The notes below the pieces were generated by a model. The model had not been told where the DNA came from. It saw only the letters and a list, made by a program, of their open reading frames with translations, and did not search any database. The position numbers were made by a program, and so were the translations under genes. Of a stretch of DNA of 64,000 nt, positions 35,545 through 44,134 are shown in pieces. Position 1 is the stretch's first letter, and the number at the start of each line of letters is the position of its first letter. Origin of the DNA: Firmicutes bacterium ADurb.Bin153 (lineage in GTDB: Bacteria; Bacillota; DTU025; MWDF01); the NCBI GenBank assembly GCA_002070415.1, contig MWDF01000002.1:62001-126000 (forward strand). Reading direction: 5' to 3'.

Positions 35545-36350
35545 TGATGACCGACTACTCGAAGGCCACTCCACGGCAGGTGAGGGAGGCCGCAAGGAAG
35601 GGGCTCCTCGTCGGGCAGACATCCGGGATGGCCGAGGGGTACGTACAGGCAAACCTTGCGGTACTGCCTGGGAACCTCGCCTACGACTTCCTGTTGTTCT
35701 GCACGAGGAACCCTAAGCCATGCCCCCTGATAGAAGTAGGAAGCAAGGGAGACTATCTCACCAGGTTCATAGCGGACGGCGCGGACATAAGGACCGATAT
35801 CCCGAAATACAGGGTATACAGGGACGGGAACCTGTCCGAAGAGCCGCTCGACCTGCTGGAGCTCTGGCAGGACGATTTCGTCTTCTTCCTGTTGGGATGC
35901 AGCTTCTCCTTCGAGAGCAGGTTGATGGCCGCCGGGGTGCCGGTGAGGCACATAGAGGAGAAGAAGAACGTACCCATGTACGTCACGAACATCCAGTGCA
36001 GGCCCGCGGGAGTGTTCCACGGTCCCATGGTGGTGAGCATGAGGCCCATACCGGGAAGGATTGTCAGCAAGGCTGTGGAGATAACCTCAATGCTGCCTGC
36101 CGTCCACGGATCTCCCGTACACATCGGGGATCCAGCCGCGATAGGGATAAAGGACATCGCGAAGCCGGACTTCGGCGACCCCGTGACGATCAAGGCCGGG
36201 GAGGTGCCCGTGTTCTGGGCCTGCGGGGTCACGCCCCAGGCGGCGGCCCTGGCCACGAAGCCAGAGATAATGATCACCCACAGCCCGGGTCACATGTTCG
36301 TAGGCGACATCAAAGACTCGATGATCCAGGAGTTCATATACGGCGTATAG
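35544..36350 (+). CDS. DUF1445 putative hydro-lyase / D-glutamate cyclase family (YcsI-like)
   Basis: 268-aa protein of the YcsI/DUF1445 family, related to the vertebrate D-glutamate cyclase domain. Marks: GYVQANLAVLP, LGCSFSFESRL, TNIQCRPAGVFHGPMVVSMRP, HGSPVHIGDP, FWACGVTPQAA, ITHSPGHMFVGD. It lies between pxpA and pxpB as in the Bacillus ycsFGIJK region. A link to the 5-oxoproline or D-glutamate pool is inference from the family and context. ATG at 35544 or 35547, both just after CGGAGGTG. Confidence 0.88.
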   Translation: MMTDYSKATPRQVREAARKGLLVGQTSGMAEGYVQANLAVLPGNLAYDFLLFCTRNPKPCPLIEVGSKGDYLTRFIADGADIRTDIPKYRVYRDGNLSEEPLDLLELWQDDFVFFLLGCSFSFESRLMAAGVPVRHIEEKKNVPMYVTNIQCRPAGVFHGPMVVSMRPIPGRIVSKAVEITSMLPAVHGSPVHIGDPAAIGIKDIAKPDFGDPVTIKAGEVPVFWACGVTPQAAALATKPEIMITHSPGHMFVGDIKDSMIQEFIYGV

Positions 36351-36360
36351 GGGGCAGGGG

Positions 36361-37095
36361 ATGGATTACGACCTGATCGCGAACGCCTCGGATGATTCTG
36401 TGCTCATAAGGTTCGAAGAGCGCATAGACCCCAAGATCGCATCAAAAGTAAGGAATGCGGGCATTTCCGTAAGGAATGCCGCATTGCCCTGGGTGACGGA
36501 GATAATACCGTCCTATAACGAGCTGCTCGTGGTGTTCGACCAGTGCCAGGTCGCACCGGCAGAAGCGCTCAACGCCATCGCCGAGACCGTAAAAGGCGGC
36601 GGCGTTAGCGCCGAGCAGAAGCCGCGCCTGTTCAGGATACCCGTTTGCTACGGAGGAGAGCTCGGCCCGGACATCGGTAATGTGTGCGATTACACGGGAC
36701 TTGCGGAAGAGGAGGTCATCAGGCTGCATTCGGCCCCCGAATACCTCATATACATGATCGGTTTTACGATCGGCTTCCCATATCTGGGCGGCATGGACCC
36801 GAGGCTGGAGACCCCGAGGCTCGAGAAGCCCAGGAGCATGGTGCCCAGAGGTTCAGTGGGCATCGGTGGGAAGCATACCGGCATATATTCCCTGGATACG
36901 CCGGGAGGCTGGCAGATCATCGGAAGGAGCCCGGTTGAGCTTGTGGACATCGGAAAGATGCCGCCATCCCTGCTGTCGGCTGGGGATTACGTCAAGTTCG
37001 TGCCGATCGCAAGTGAGGAATACGAGGAGATAGGGAAGGCGGTATCGTCTGGATCGTACAGCGTCGCATCCCTCGCTGGGGAGCAGATGCCATGA
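36361..37095 (+). CDS. pxpB: 5-oxoprolinase subunit PxpB (KipI family)
   Basis: 244-aa subunit (AHS1/KipI family). IPVCYGGELGPDIGNVCDYTGL, FPYLGGMDPRLETPRLEKPR and VPRGSVGIGGKHTGIYSLDTPGGWQIIGR-type blocks are typical (GSVGIGG, TPGGWQIIGR). In Bacillus KipI also inhibits the sporulation kinase KinA, but in pxpABC clusters the protein serves 5-oxoprolinase. It overlaps pxpC by 4 bases. Confidence 0.93.
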   Translation: MDYDLIANASDDSVLIRFEERIDPKIASKVRNAGISVRNAALPWVTEIIPSYNELLVVFDQCQVAPAEALNAIAETVKGGGVSAEQKPRLFRIPVCYGGELGPDIGNVCDYTGLAEEEVIRLHSAPEYLIYMIGFTIGFPYLGGMDPRLETPRLEKPRSMVPRGSVGIGGKHTGIYSLDTPGGWQIIGRSPVELVDIGKMPPSLLSAGDYVKFVPIASEEYEEIGKAVSSGSYSVASLAGEQMP

Positions 37096-38120
37096 GAGGA
37101 TCGATCAGGGTGCTGAAGCCCGGCCTTCTGGCGACGGTGCAGGATCTGGGGCGGAAGGGCGCCATGGCCTGGGGCGTTCCGGGCTCGGGCGCGGCGGACC
37201 AGGTCTCGATGAGGATAGCTAACCTCCTGGTCGGGAACGAGCAGGCGGATGCGGTCATAGAGTTCACGATGGGCGGATACGAAATCGAGTTCCTCGATGA
37301 CACCCTCTTTTCGATAGCAGGCGCGGACGGGGAGGCATCCCTTGACGGGGTTTTGATATCGAAGGGGCGTGCGATGAATGCACGCGCCGGTTCCGTGCTC
37401 GCCGCGGGCCCGCTCAGATCGGGCGCCAGGCAGTATATGGCGCTCGGAGGCGGCATAGACGTTCCGGCCGTACTCGGGTCCAGGTCCACCTACCTGAAAG
37501 GGGGCCTGGGCGGATACGAAGGAAGGGCCCTTAAGAGGGGCGACGTGCTCCGCTCGTTCCCGATGTGCTCAAAACACAAGGCAGGCGCGCTCAAGGAAGG
37601 ATTCCGTATTCCTTCGCTAGAAAAGGATACACAGGGAGTCTCGGTGCTCAGGGTCACGGAAGGGACCATGGAAGGAAGGTTTAGGACCGGAGCCATAGAC
37701 GGCATGTTGTCCGTCTTGTACGAAGTCTCCACCGAGAGCGACCGCATGGGCATAAGGTTAATGGGCGACAGGGTGTTTCACAAAGACGGCGCCGATATAT
37801 TGTCAGGAGGCATAGAGCCCGGGGCAGTGCAGGTGCCCGGTTCGGGGAACCCGATAATACTGATGGTCGACAGGCAGACGACGGGAGGGTATGCGAAGGC
37901 GTTTTCGGTCATCAGCGCGGACAGGGCCAAGCTGGGGCAGCTAAGGCCCGGGGACAGGATCAGGTTCAGCAGGATAGCACTTGAAGAGGCGCACGACGCA
38001 TTCCTGGAACTGGAAGAGAGCATCGGGGACAGCATTAGCCCGGACGTTGAGCGATCGAGGTATTTCTCGGTGAAGGTGAATGGGAGAACCTACGCCGTGG
38101 AAGTGGAGGAGGTCCTATGA
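37092..38120 (+). CDS. pxpC: 5-oxoprolinase subunit PxpC (KipA family)
   Basis: 342-aa subunit (AHS2/KipA family). LLATVQDLGRKGAMAWGVPGSGAAD and NLLVGNEQADAVIEFTMGG form the N-terminal signature; SDRMGIRLMGD and DRQTTGGYAK are the C-terminal ones. ATGA overlaps at both ends couple it to pxpB upstream and the phosphodiesterase downstream. Confidence 0.93.
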   Translation: MRGSIRVLKPGLLATVQDLGRKGAMAWGVPGSGAADQVSMRIANLLVGNEQADAVIEFTMGGYEIEFLDDTLFSIAGADGEASLDGVLISKGRAMNARAGSVLAAGPLRSGARQYMALGGGIDVPAVLGSRSTYLKGGLGGYEGRALKRGDVLRSFPMCSKHKAGALKEGFRIPSLEKDTQGVSVLRVTEGTMEGRFRTGAIDGMLSVLYEVSTESDRMGIRLMGDRVFHKDGADILSGGIEPGAVQVPGSGNPIILMVDRQTTGGYAKAFSVISADRAKLGQLRPGDRIRFSRIALEEAHDAFLELEESIGDSISPDVERSRYFSVKVNGRTYAVEVEEVL

Positions 38121-38866
38121 GCAGCTCTTTCGATGGCGCGAAAATGCTGGTCTTCGCCCACCGGGGCGCCAGCGGAGGCGCCCCGGAGAATACGATGGCG
38201 GCCTTCAAGCAGGCGATAGAGAAGGGTTCGGACGGGGTGGAGCTGGACATCCACCTCACCGCGGACGGCAAGGTCGTGGTAATACACGACGCCACGGTGG
38301 ACAGGACATCCGACGGCAGAGGCGAGGTCGCCTACAGGAACTACAGCGAGCTTGCGAAGCTGGATATGGCCGCCCGGTGGAAGGGAAGCAAATGGGGAGC
38401 TCAGAGGATCCCTTTGCTGGAAGAGGTAATAGAGTGCGTCATACCGGCAGGACTGTTGATGAACGTGGAGATAAAAGGGGGAAAAGCCAGCCCCATGCTG
38501 GCCGAGCAGGCGGTCAGCATAATAAAGGGCTATGACGCGATGGACAGGGTGGTCTTCTCCTCGTTCGACCCCCTACAGCTGAACAAGGTCAGGACGCTTG
38601 TCCCGTCGTCGCGGCGCGCCCTCCTTTCATATTTCCCGCCGCCCGTCTCCGCGGGCAAGGCGGACGACCTTTGGGGATGCCATCCGTACCATATGCTGGT
38701 TTCAAAAGGGACGGTGCAGAAGTGGCACTTGGAAGGGATGCACGTGCAGCTCTGGACCGTCAACACGAAGAAGGACATGCAAAGGGCCATTAGGATCGGG
38801 GCGGACGGGATAATCACAAACCACCCCGCGCTCGCCTTGGCTGTCAGGGAAGGGAAAATATGTTAG
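38117..38866 (+). CDS. Glycerophosphodiester phosphodiesterase
   Basis: 249-aa TIM-barrel phosphodiesterase that hydrolyses glycerophosphodiesters to glycerol-3-phosphate and an alcohol. FAHRGASGGAPENTMAAF and GVELDIHLTADGKVVVIHD hold the catalytic His pair and metal-binding Glu/Asp. No signal peptide, so it is cytoplasmic. The 4-base overlap with pxpC makes it part of that operon although no pathway link is evident; an MFS carrier follows 28 bases later. Confidence 0.93.
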   Translation: MSSSFDGAKMLVFAHRGASGGAPENTMAAFKQAIEKGSDGVELDIHLTADGKVVVIHDATVDRTSDGRGEVAYRNYSELAKLDMAARWKGSKWGAQRIPLLEEVIECVIPAGLLMNVEIKGGKASPMLAEQAVSIIKGYDAMDRVVFSSFDPLQLNKVRTLVPSSRRALLSYFPPPVSAGKADDLWGCHPYHMLVSKGTVQKWHLEGMHVQLWTVNTKKDMQRAIRIGADGIITNHPALALAVREGKIC

Positions 38867-38894
38867 CTAGATAGATTGCTTGCGGGGTGAATGA

Positions 38895-40115
38895 ATGAAG
38901 ATCAATTACAGCAGGCTGTTCGTCCTGGGACTCGGTTTCATGTCCATTTCTCTCACCTGGGCGCTCTACAATTCCTACGTACCCGTATTCCTGGACGCCG
39001 CGCTGCCGGCCATGGCGTTCAAAGGCTTGGCGATCGGATTCATAATGACGCTGGACAACATAGCGAGCATCACCCTCCAGCCTTTCTTCTCTGCCATGTC
39101 TGACTCCACCTGGGGCAGGTACGGCAGGAGGATGCCGTACCTCATGGCGGGGATCCCCGTGGCTGCCGTGGCCGTGACGCTCATACCGCTTCTGAGGGAC
39201 AACATGACTCTGATGATAGCCTCCATAGTGATAATGAACGTGTCGATGGCAGTGTTCAGGGCCCCTACCGTGGCGCTGATGCCGGACATCACCCCGAGGG
39301 AGCAGAGGTCGAAGGCGAACGGCGTCATAAACCTCATGGGGGGCCTGGGCGGCATAACGGCGCACTTCGTGGGCTCCAGGCTGTACAACATCGACCCGGT
39401 CGTGCCTTTCGCCATGTCCGGGGTAGTCATGCTCGTATCGCTTCTGATCCTGAGGTACGCGATCAAAGAGCCGGCGAAAGTCGAAGGCGTTGAGGGGGAC
39501 GAGAAGCCAGTAAGCATTTTCGAAGCGCTTAGGGAAGCATTCAGCCCCGAGAAGAGGAGCCTTCTATATCTGCTGTTGGCGATACTCTTCTGGTTCATGG
39601 GATGGAACGCCGTGGAGACTTTCTTCACGCTGTATGCAAAGAGCATCTGGGGCATGAGGGAATCGACGGCGGCGCTCTACCTGGGGATCGGCTCGGTGGC
39701 GTTCCTGCTGTTCGCCATCCCTTCAGGCTTCCTCGCCGGCAAGTTCGGCAGGAAGGCCGTGATAACATCCGGTATCATATGGATGAGCTGCGTCATGACG
39801 ATAATGACGATACTTGGCATAGTAGGCAGGGCGGGCATCGGCCCTGCGGTGATTGCGCTGCTCGTGGCCGCTGGGATCGGCTGGGCGCTCATCAACATAC
39901 ACTCCTTCCCGATGGTGGTCGACATGACGACGTCGGCCAAGACCGGCGCCTATACGGGGCTGTACTATTTCTTCTCCGCACTCGCTGCGATACTGGCCCC
40001 TCCGTTGTTCGGGCTCGTAAGGGACATCGTCGGAAGCATGGCCCCGTTGTTTCCGTTCTCGGCCGTTTTCTTCCTCCTGGCGCTATGGAGTTTCTCCAAA
40101 GTAGAAGCTAGATAA
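38895..40115 (+). CDS. MFS transporter (SLC45/GPH-like)
   Basis: 406-aa carrier with about 12 membrane helices. SDSTWGRYGRRMPYL is the loop 2-3 MFS motif, APTVALMPDITPREQRSKANG is typical of the sucrose/SLC45-like group, and GFLAGKFGRKAVI is the second-half repeat of the loop. Substrate unknown; sugars or glycerophosphodiesters would fit the upstream phosphodiesterase. GGGG lies before ATG 38895. Confidence 0.85.
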   Translation: MKINYSRLFVLGLGFMSISLTWALYNSYVPVFLDAALPAMAFKGLAIGFIMTLDNIASITLQPFFSAMSDSTWGRYGRRMPYLMAGIPVAAVAVTLIPLLRDNMTLMIASIVIMNVSMAVFRAPTVALMPDITPREQRSKANGVINLMGGLGGITAHFVGSRLYNIDPVVPFAMSGVVMLVSLLILRYAIKEPAKVEGVEGDEKPVSIFEALREAFSPEKRSLLYLLLAILFWFMGWNAVETFFTLYAKSIWGMRESTAALYLGIGSVAFLLFAIPSGFLAGKFGRKAVITSGIIWMSCVMTIMTILGIVGRAGIGPAVIALLVAAGIGWALINIHSFPMVVDMTTSAKTGAYTGLYYFFSALAAILAPPLFGLVRDIVGSMAPLFPFSAVFFLLALWSFSKVEAR

Positions 40116-40117
40116 GG

Positions 40118-40123
40118 TATAAT
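40118..40123 (+). promoter_or_regulatory. Possible -10 box for homoserine dehydrogenase
   Basis: TATAAT 32 bases upstream of the ATG, immediately after the MFS stop; no convincing -35 at the right distance. The gene may therefore be read from its own promoter as well as by read-through. Confidence 0.3.
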
Positions 40124-40154
40124 TAATAAGTCAGCTTGAAGTGGGGTGGTGTTC

Positions 40155-41216
40155 ATGAAGCTATACATTTCCCTCCTGGGATTCGGCAAGGTCGGCAGGC
40201 AGTTCGTAAAACTAGTCAGGGCCAAGGAGCAGGACATACTCAATTGGCACGGCATAGAGCCGAAATTCGCTTCTGTTTCGTCTTCCAGAGGTTACGTGGC
40301 GAATCCCGATGGGTTGGACATAGACGTCCTGGCCGGCATGGCGATAAGGGAGCAGAACCTTGCGGAGCATCCCGACTTCGTGCCGTACGGCGCCAAGGAC
40401 AAGATGGACGGCATCCTGCCCGAAGTGGCGGGCAAGGACTGCATAAAAGTCCTCGTGGCGGCGGCCTCGTCGGATTTCGAGACGGGAGAGCCCACCCTTT
40501 CGATAATGAAATCCGCCATCTCCAGAGGGTGGAACATCGCCAGCATGGAGAAATCCCCCCTGGTCGTGGCGTTTGACGAGCTGACCGAGATGGCGAGGAA
40601 GTTCGGCGTGGAGCTGAGATACTCCGGAGCGACGGCGGCGGGCCTGCCTACGATAGACATAGCCAAGATATCGTTGGCCGGATCGAAGGTCATGGCCATA
40701 GAGGGCATACTGAACGCAACGACCAACTATGTCCTTACGCTGATGAGCGAAGACGGCATATCGTATGAAGAGGCACTGTCGATGGCGAGGGCGCACGGCT
40801 ATGCCGAACCCGATCCGACCAGAGACGTCATGGGAATCGACACCGCCTGCAAGATCCTCCTGATCGCGAACGCGGCGATGGGCTGCAGGAAGAAGCTCTC
40901 CGACGTGAAGATAACCGGCATAACGCATATCACGCCCAGGGACGTGGCGAGCTGGGCGATAGAGCAGAGGACGCTGAAGATGATAGGAAGGGCCTGGAGG
41001 GAGGACGACGACGTCAAGATCGAAGTGTCGCCCATGGCCGTACCCTACTATGACATGTTCGCCAAGGTGAACGGAAGCGGCAAGGCGGTGAGGTTCGTCA
41101 CGGACCTGTTCGGCGAGCTGGTCGTAACCGTCCAGGAGGGCGGGCCGGTGGCGGCGGCCGGATCGGGATTCAAGGACGTGATCAACATCTTCAGAAGTTT
41201 CCAGGGCAGGATTTGA
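40155..41216 (+). CDS. hom: Homoserine dehydrogenase (short form, no ACT domain)
   Basis: 353-aa NAD(P)-dependent enzyme reducing aspartate semialdehyde to homoserine, the branch to threonine and methionine. ISLLGFGKVGRQFVKL is the nucleotide loop; SGATAAGLPT, EGILNATTNYVLTLM and AEPDPTRDVMGIDTACKILL are the catalytic-domain signatures. The chain stops after the catalytic domain, so the C-terminal ACT domain of the long bacterial form is absent, as in archaeal-type enzymes. GGGGTGG precedes ATG 40155. The next gene starts 12 bases on. Confidence 0.92.
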   Translation: MKLYISLLGFGKVGRQFVKLVRAKEQDILNWHGIEPKFASVSSSRGYVANPDGLDIDVLAGMAIREQNLAEHPDFVPYGAKDKMDGILPEVAGKDCIKVLVAAASSDFETGEPTLSIMKSAISRGWNIASMEKSPLVVAFDELTEMARKFGVELRYSGATAAGLPTIDIAKISLAGSKVMAIEGILNATTNYVLTLMSEDGISYEEALSMARAHGYAEPDPTRDVMGIDTACKILLIANAAMGCRKKLSDVKITGITHITPRDVASWAIEQRTLKMIGRAWREDDDVKIEVSPMAVPYYDMFAKVNGSGKAVRFVTDLFGELVVTVQEGGPVAAAGSGFKDVINIFRSFQGRI

Positions 41217-41228
41217 CCGGAGGTACCA

Positions 41229-42263
41229 ATGTCCAATAAACAGACCAGGCAATTCGTTAACTCTCTCGGCGAAGGCGACATAGCGACGGGCATCTACCAG
41301 GTGGTGGACGCAAGGGTCATAAAGAACTACCTCGACTTGAGGCTGGGGGACAAGACCGGAAGCATCCCGATGAAGATCTGGGATTGGCGCGATAACGACG
41401 ATGAGATGGGCTTCCTTGCGGTGAAAGGCGAAAAGGCGATGCTCAACGGCGTCAGGGTCGAGATATTCGACGGAAGGGTCCTGCAGTTCGCCGCGGCGCG
41501 CCTTTCTGACATCAAGAGGAACAAGACGATAACATACGCGGCTCCCGGGACCTACGACGAGGACGATTTCGTGGCTAGTTCAGATCGTGACACGGACGAG
41601 CTCCAAGAGGAGCTAAAAGGGCTCGTGTCGAGCGTGAAGAACGAGAGATACAGGGCCTTGCTGGACAGGTTCTTCCATAAGGACAGCCCGGTCTACGCCC
41701 AGTTCATAGTATGGCCGGCCGCTGTGGGCCAGCACCATGCCTATAAGGGCGGACTGCTGGAGCACACTGTCAACGTTGCCAAGCTGTGCGACTTCTTGTG
41801 TTCAAATTACAAGCACATAGACCATGACCTGCTGATCGCAGGGGCGCTGCTTCATGATATCGGGAAGGTCAGATCATATGACAGCTCCGGCAACGGAACT
41901 AAGCCCGAGGTATCCCTCGATGGCGTGTTCATGGACCACATAGCCCTCGGGTGCTCGATGATAGAGGAAGCCATAGACGTGCTGGAAGCCGACAAGGGCA
42001 TATTCGGGACCGGACAGTGGGAGCCGATGGAAAGAAGGCTCATCCTCCATCTTGTCTTGGCCCATCACGGGGAACTAGAATGGGGATCTCCCGTAAGGCC
42101 CGTGGTAATGGAAGCGCAGCTCCTGCACTTCGCGGACAATACCGACGCATGGGCCAACCGCTTCGAGAGGGCGCTTGAATATGCAGGCGAAGGGGAAAGG
42201 GGGACAATGAAAAGACCCGACAATATGGACCGTTTCATTTACATCCCCCTGAAGAGGAGCTGA
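41229..42263 (+). CDS. 3'-5' exoribonuclease YhaM-like (OB fold plus HD domain)
   Basis: 344-aa protein with an N-terminal OB-type nucleic-acid-binding fold (about residues 10-100, GDKTGSIPMKIWDW) and a C-terminal HD phosphohydrolase domain (HHAYKGGLLEHT, GALLHDIGKV, HHGELEWGSP). This is the architecture of Bacillus YhaM, which degrades RNA and some DNA 3'-5'. CGGAGG precedes the ATG. A 10-bp hairpin at 42287 closes the transcript. Confidence 0.9.
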   Translation: MSNKQTRQFVNSLGEGDIATGIYQVVDARVIKNYLDLRLGDKTGSIPMKIWDWRDNDDEMGFLAVKGEKAMLNGVRVEIFDGRVLQFAAARLSDIKRNKTITYAAPGTYDEDDFVASSDRDTDELQEELKGLVSSVKNERYRALLDRFFHKDSPVYAQFIVWPAAVGQHHAYKGGLLEHTVNVAKLCDFLCSNYKHIDHDLLIAGALLHDIGKVRSYDSSGNGTKPEVSLDGVFMDHIALGCSMIEEAIDVLEADKGIFGTGQWEPMERRLILHLVLAHHGELEWGSPVRPVVMEAQLLHFADNTDAWANRFERALEYAGEGERGTMKRPDNMDRFIYIPLKRS

Positions 42264-42286
42264 GCGGAGACCCGGACGGATATGTT

Positions 42287-42317
42287 TTGTGGGGGCTTCA
42301 CAAGGAGGCCCCCACAA
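42287..42317 (+). terminator. Probable terminator hairpin after the YhaM-like gene
   Basis: Perfect 10-bp stem TTGTGGGGGC / GCCCCCACAA with 11-base loop. There is no T-run after it, so termination would need another factor. Confidence 0.5.
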
Positions 42318-42530
42318 TGTATACTTAAGCAAATTGGCTTGGAGGAAAACGCAATATACCACCTAGATAACAAATCAATCATGCACTTCTATGCGGCCGG
42401 GGGTTTCATAAGACCCGCGGACGCTCCTTATGCCATCTTGAGACCCATATCAGCCCGAATGTGTATGCGCGGCTGATGTCCCTCTTCAAAAAACGCGTCC
42501 GTTGACACGTCTAGGGCAGGCAGGGGGGCA

Positions 42531-42594
42531 TCAGAGAGAGCCGGGGAACTACGCCCCGGGCCAGCCTGGCGATTAATACCGCCTTTATTTGGCG
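42531..42594 (+). ncRNA. Structured leader candidate upstream of metNIQ
   Basis: CCGGGG-aactacg-CCCCGG hairpin (42541-42559), then GGCG (42568-42571), CGCC (42580-42583) and GGCG (42591-42594). The middle CGCC can pair with either neighbour, a switch-like arrangement. ATCAGAG, AACT.CGCCCC and AGCCTGGCGA loosely recall the SAM-I core, but the kink-turn and closing P1 helix are not found, so I do not call it an S-box. Confidence 0.3.
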
Positions 42595-42657
42595 TTCAGT
42601 CGTCAGATTCTGGGCATTCCGGCCGCCCCTACTACACAGACGGATGGTGATCCCGCT

Positions 42658-43425
42658 TTGAAACAGATAGAGCCGATAATCGTGTTCAAGAAAGCAAGCA
42701 AAGTGTTCCCGACCGCCGAAGGCGGGGAGAATGAGGTGCTGAAAGACCTGGACCTCACAATAGGCAGGGGCAGGATATTCGGCATAGTGGGACTTTCCGG
42801 CGCGGGGAAGTCCACGCTGATCAGGCTGATAAACCAGCTGGAAAGGCTCACTTCGGGGACCTTGCTGATCGATGGGCAGGATGTGACAAGACAGCACGAC
42901 GGGGACCTCATAAACCTGAGAAGGCATATCGGGATGATATTCCAGAACTTCAACCTGATGAGGAACTCCAACGTATTCGAGAACATAGCCTTCCCGCTCC
43001 GGATAACGAACTATACGAAGGACTACATAGAGAACAGGGTAAACGAGCTGCTCGACACGGTGGGGCTCAAAGAGCACGCCCAATCGTACCCTTTGAAGCT
43101 CTCCGGCGGGCAGAAACAGAGGGTGGCGATAGCAAGGGCTCTTGCGCTGCACCCGGACATCCTGCTTTGCGACGAGGCCACGTCGGCGCTGGACCCAAGG
43201 ACCGCGAAGTCCATCCTGGACCTGCTCAAGTCGGTAAACAGCGACCTTGGCGTTACGGTCATAATCGTCACGCACGACATGAGCGTCATAAAGTACATAT
43301 GTGACGACGTGGCCGTCCTCGACGGCGGGGAGATAGTTGAGCAGGGCCTCGTGGCGGACATCTTCGCCAATCCGCAGTCGCTCATAAAGACGTTCCTGCA
43401 CGGATTCGGAGGTGGTCAGGTATGA
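42658..43425 (+). CDS. metN: Methionine ABC transporter ATPase MetN (short form)
   Basis: 255-aa ATPase of the MetNIQ importer. IVGLSGAGKSTLIRLINQLERLTSG is the Walker A region of MetN-type proteins, FQNFNLMRNSNVFENIAFPL the Q-loop, LSGGQKQRVAIARAL the signature, LCDEATSALDP the Walker B. The usual C-terminal methionine-sensing NIL domain (about 80 residues) is absent: the chain stops after the ATPase domain. TTG 42658 with GGTGAT 7 bases upstream is the best start; a TTG at 42589 would add 23 unconserved residues. Confidence 0.9.
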   Translation: MKQIEPIIVFKKASKVFPTAEGGENEVLKDLDLTIGRGRIFGIVGLSGAGKSTLIRLINQLERLTSGTLLIDGQDVTRQHDGDLINLRRHIGMIFQNFNLMRNSNVFENIAFPLRITNYTKDYIENRVNELLDTVGLKEHAQSYPLKLSGGQKQRVAIARALALHPDILLCDEATSALDPRTAKSILDLLKSVNSDLGVTVIIVTHDMSVIKYICDDVAVLDGGEIVEQGLVADIFANPQSLIKTFLHGFGGGQV

Positions 43426-44117
43426 TGGTCTATTCCTGGCAGGACCTGTTCTCCTCATTCAGGGTGCTCTTAGGGGAGCCCCTCCTGAACACGTTGGCGA
43501 TCATGCTGGGATCTACTTTCCTGGCATGCCTTGGCGGCATACCCCTCGGTGTGTACCTCGTCCTGACATCACCCGGCTACCCGCTCGCGGCAGAAAGGCT
43601 CTACGGGGTCGCATCATCCGTGATAAACATACTCAGGTCGATACCGACGATAATCCTCGTCATACTAATATCCTCGCTGCTCTACTTCCGCTACTCGATA
43701 TACAGGCCGACGGATTTCGCACTCCTTCTCGAAGCTATCGTCATGTGGGCGATAGCCGCGATACCCCTCTGCGCAAGGCTCGTCGAATCGGCGCTCAAGG
43801 AAGTTGACAAGGGGCTTCTGGAAGCCGCCATGGCATGCGGGGCGACGGTAAGGCAGCTGGTGAGGAAAGTGATGCTGAAGGAGGCCCTTCCCGGCCTCAT
43901 ACTAGGCATCACTACGCTTTCGATAACCATACTGGGCACTACGGTGATGTCGGAGACGATAGCCATAAGGACCGTCGCCTCCCGCGCTGTCGTACGCGCG
44001 ACGATAGACAATGACGGAGAGTTCATAGTCTCCGGCATAGCCATACTCGCGGGGATAATCACCCTGGTGCAGACGATAGGCACGAATGCCGCAAGGCATG
44101 CCGACAAATCAAGATGA
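43422..44117 (+). CDS. metI: Methionine ABC transporter permease MetI
   Basis: 231-aa permease with five or six membrane helices. VINILRSIPTIILVILI and the EAA loop DKGLLEAAMACGATVRQLVRKVML are typical, as is LGTTVMSETIAIR-type sequence and the end GIAILAGIITLVQTIGTNAARH. The start ATGATG overlaps the metN stop by 4 bases, behind CGGAGGTGG. Confidence 0.95.
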   Translation: MMVYSWQDLFSSFRVLLGEPLLNTLAIMLGSTFLACLGGIPLGVYLVLTSPGYPLAAERLYGVASSVINILRSIPTIILVILISSLLYFRYSIYRPTDFALLLEAIVMWAIAAIPLCARLVESALKEVDKGLLEAAMACGATVRQLVRKVMLKEALPGLILGITTLSITILGTTVMSETIAIRTVASRAVVRATIDNDGEFIVSGIAILAGIITLVQTIGTNAARHADKSR

Positions 44118-44134
44118 ATTGTGGAGGAAACAAG

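Larger units (their letters stand above)
42264..42657. other. 394-base intergenic region upstream of metN
   Basis: No gene supported. It contains, in order: the hairpin at 42287-42317; a 7-bp stem ATCAGCC / GGCTGAT (about 42449-42477); TTGACA at 42502-42507 without a -10 partner; and the structured stretch at 42531-42594. A 64-codon frame at 42282 has no ribosome site and crosses the first hairpin. Confidence 0.55.

Noticed and set aside
40212-41252. 346-codon minus-strand frame
   Set aside because: Antisense to homoserine dehydrogenase, rich in Arg/His/Gly, with no recognisable fold.
42282-42476. 64-codon frame in the gap before metN
   Set aside because: Runs through a perfect hairpin, has no ribosome site and no similarity I recognise.
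42531-42594. SAM-I (S-box) riboswitch
   Set aside because: Only scattered pieces of the consensus are present; the closing helix and kink-turn bases are missing, so I list it only as a leader candidate.
42511-43458. 315-codon minus-strand frame
   Set aside because: Antisense to metN; no ribosome site or conserved motif.
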